Program-made: the position numbers and the translations under genes
Source: DASUPK01 sp036265435
GTDB taxonomy: Bacteria > Actinomycetota > Thermoleophilia > Solirubrobacterales > 70-9
NCBI GenBank assembly: GCA_036265435.1
Contig: DATAPB010000141.1
Location: 1-7,322 of the forward strand
Length of the DNA: 7,322 nt
Direction: 5' to 3'
Part shown: in pieces, positions 6,632 to 7,322 of the stretch
Layout: every line of letters starts with the position of its first letter
How positions within the stretch are numbered: position 1 is the first letter of the stretch
Notes under the pieces: model-generated
What the model was told of the DNA's origin: nothing
The model's input: only the letters and a program-made list of their open reading frames with translations
The model's database searches: none

Positions 6632-6649
6632 CTGTCGTCCGATCCGAGA

Positions 6650-7009
6650 TCAGGTCTTCACGTCCGTCTCGCGCTGCTTGATCTCGTCGGCCATTGCGTC
6701 GAGTGCGTCCCGCGTGCGCTGGGCGCGGACGGCCCGGACTCCAAGCTCGCGCCGGGCGTCCTCGGTCGCGTGCTCGAGGGCGCGCTGCCAGTCCTTTGCC
6801 CTCTCCTCAGCACGGGAGCGCAGGCCCTCCGCGCTCTCCTCGGTGTCGGATCGCAGATCGTCGAGCGCCTCTCGGGCCCGCGTGATCGCAGAATCGATTC
6901 GCGTGCGAAGCTCGTCCTGGGCGCTCTGGCGGGCCTTGTTCAGATCCTCGAGCGCATCGTCCAGATGGTCGGATGCGCTGATCTGGCGCTCCTCGGTCTC
7001 TGTTGGCAT
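6650..7009 (-). CDS. Small, highly charged helical (coiled-coil-like) protein of unknown function
   Basis: I do not recognise this 119-residue protein. It is rich in Glu, Asp, Arg and Ala, and has no Cys, no hydrophobic segment and no signal peptide. Residues about 14-114 look like one or a few long amphipathic helices with recurring ALDDLR, GLRSRAEE and DARREL-type patterns, reminiscent of apolipoprotein-like or LEA-like helical proteins. Such sequences also arise in membrane-surface or nucleoid-associated stress proteins. The start is well supported: GGAGGA at 7015-7020 lies 5 nt upstream of the ATG. The stop is 36 nt upstream of the response regulator's GTG on the same strand, with no evident terminator between, so the two are probably co-transcribed. 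That placement suggests a role in, or control by, the same two-component system, but no function can be assigned. Confidence 0.75.
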   Translation of the reverse strand: MPTETEERQISASDHLDDALEDLNKARQSAQDELRTRIDSAITRAREALDDLRSDTEESAEGLRSRAEERAKDWQRALEHATEDARRELGVRAVRAQRTRDALDAMADEIKQRETDVKT

Positions 7010-7053
7010 GGCCGTCCTCCGTTCATCGTTCTCAGAAGGAACCGAGTGTCGGG

Positions 7054-7087
7054 CGTGCTCCGCCCACGCGTATCCGTGGGGAGCACG
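7054..7087. repeat. Strong bulged inverted repeat in the divergent intergenic region
   Basis: CGTGCTCC (7054-7061) pairs with GGAGCACG (7080-7087). Inside that, CCACG (7064-7068) pairs with CGTGG (7075-7079), leaving a 2-nt bulge and a 6-nt loop. The 13 pairs are mostly G-C. No T tract follows on either strand, and the repeat lies between two divergent genes, so a terminator is unlikely. An operator or a 5'-leader hairpin of either gene is more plausible. Confidence 0.5.
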
Positions 7088-7115
7088 TATCGGCTCCCAG
7101 AGTCGGGCACCGATT

Positions 7116-7127
7116 CAGGCGTGCCTG
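7116..7127. repeat. 12-bp palindrome in the divergent intergenic region
   Basis: CAGGC-GT-GCCTG is a 5-2-5 palindrome about 31 nt upstream of the candidate DUF779 start. It may belong to the control region of that gene or of the divergent helical protein gene. It is short enough to be accidental. Confidence 0.2.
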
Positions 7128-7137
7128 TGGGCTGCTT

Positions 7138-7155
7138 GGCTTCCAAGGGCTTCCA
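7138..7155 (+). repeat. 8-bp direct repeat with 10-bp period upstream of the DUF779-like gene
   Basis: GGCTTCCA occurs at 7138-7145 and again at 7148-7155, one helical turn apart, ending 3 nt before the ATG at 7159. The first copy is also part of a small inverted repeat (CTTGG 7135-7139, CCAAG 7143-7147). It could be a protein-binding site if the true start is the downstream ATG at 7177. Confidence 0.3.
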
Positions 7156-7158
7156 CTG

Positions 7159-7322
7159 ATGCCGAGTGAGCAGACGATGACCGCCTTCGCCATACGCCGA
7201 GTGACGCCCACGCCCGAGGCGGAGGAGCTGATCGAGCGTCTCGTCGAAAGGCACGGTCCCGTCGCCTTCTTCCAGTTCGGCGGCTGCAAAGAAGGCGGCG
7301 TCACGGCGTGCCTCACCCGGGC
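7159..7322 (+). CDS. Probable DUF779 protein, N-terminal part, cut by the right edge
   Basis: Fifty-four codons are visible and open to the edge. Residues 14-54 follow the DUF779 (PF05610) pattern: a short strand, TPTPEAEELIERLVERHGP, a hydrophobic strand with Gln (AFFQF) and a Gly-Gly-Cys turn (41-43) followed by a second Cys (51). DUF779 proteins are small, of unknown function, and often encoded beside aldehyde dehydrogenases; any such gene would be outside the window. Family members usually show Cys-Cys-Asp-Gly after GG, whereas this protein has Cys-Lys-Glu-Gly, so it is a divergent member or a relative. The start is uncertain: ATG 7159 and ATG 7177 are in frame, neither has a clear Shine-Dalgarno sequence, and the conserved region begins after the second. 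Confidence 0.55.
   Translation, partial: MPSEQTMTAFAIRRVTPTPEAEELIERLVERHGPVAFFQFGGCKEGGVTACLTR

Noticed and set aside
6614..6649. DosR-type binding box ahead of the response regulator
   Set aside because: The GGAC and GTC elements are spaced differently from the DosR consensus, and the regulator's recognition helix is not DosR-like. Only a generic palindrome is supported.

Overview
The window is GC-rich bacterial DNA, densely packed with protein genes. I found no RNA genes, mobile elements, CRISPR arrays or rRNA. The strong G/C third-position bias, a kinase whose first GAF domain closely resembles the mycobacterial DosS/DosT haem sensors, and candidate leaderless promoters all suggest a high-GC Gram-positive lineage: Actinomycetota (perhaps Thermoleophilia-like), or less likely Chloroflexota. 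This placement is inferred from gene character, not from a marker gene.

Layout. Bases 1-1512 (minus) hold the first 504 residues of a quinol-type nitric oxide reductase that runs off the left edge. Just upstream on the same strand is a potassium-channel-like protein (1603-2505). Diverging from it across only 45 bp is a plus-strand pair, a PiT-type phosphate transporter (2551-3561) and a DUF47/PhoU-like protein (3558-4169), overlapping by ATGA. Next on the plus strand is a GAF-GAF-HisKA_3-HATPase sensor kinase (about 4225-5931). It meets tail to tail, with a 4-bp gap, a NarL/FixJ-type response regulator (5936-6613, minus). Upstream of the regulator, on the same strand, is a small highly charged helical protein of unknown function (6650-7009). 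A 149-bp intergenic region rich in inverted repeats separates that gene from a plus-strand gene cut by the right edge, which looks like the start of a DUF779 protein.

How the parts may work together. The kinase keeps the residues corresponding to the DosS haem-ligand histidine and distal tyrosine, and has glycine where DosS has Glu87, as DosT does. It is therefore a good candidate for a haem-based O2/NO/CO sensor. The adjacent regulator is the obvious partner. The nitric oxide reductase on the far side of the phosphate genes is a plausible but unproven target. PiT plus DUF47 is a standard low-affinity phosphate uptake pair; the kinase lies downstream on the same strand and may be partly co-transcribed with it.

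The most interesting signals are the haem-pocket signature in the kinase, the convergent kinase/regulator arrangement with a charged helical protein ahead of the regulator, a promoter plus inverted repeat ahead of the NO reductase, and paired leaderless-type promoters in the 45-bp divergent gap. Each gene family here is known; any novelty would lie in the combination and in the kinase's ligand.
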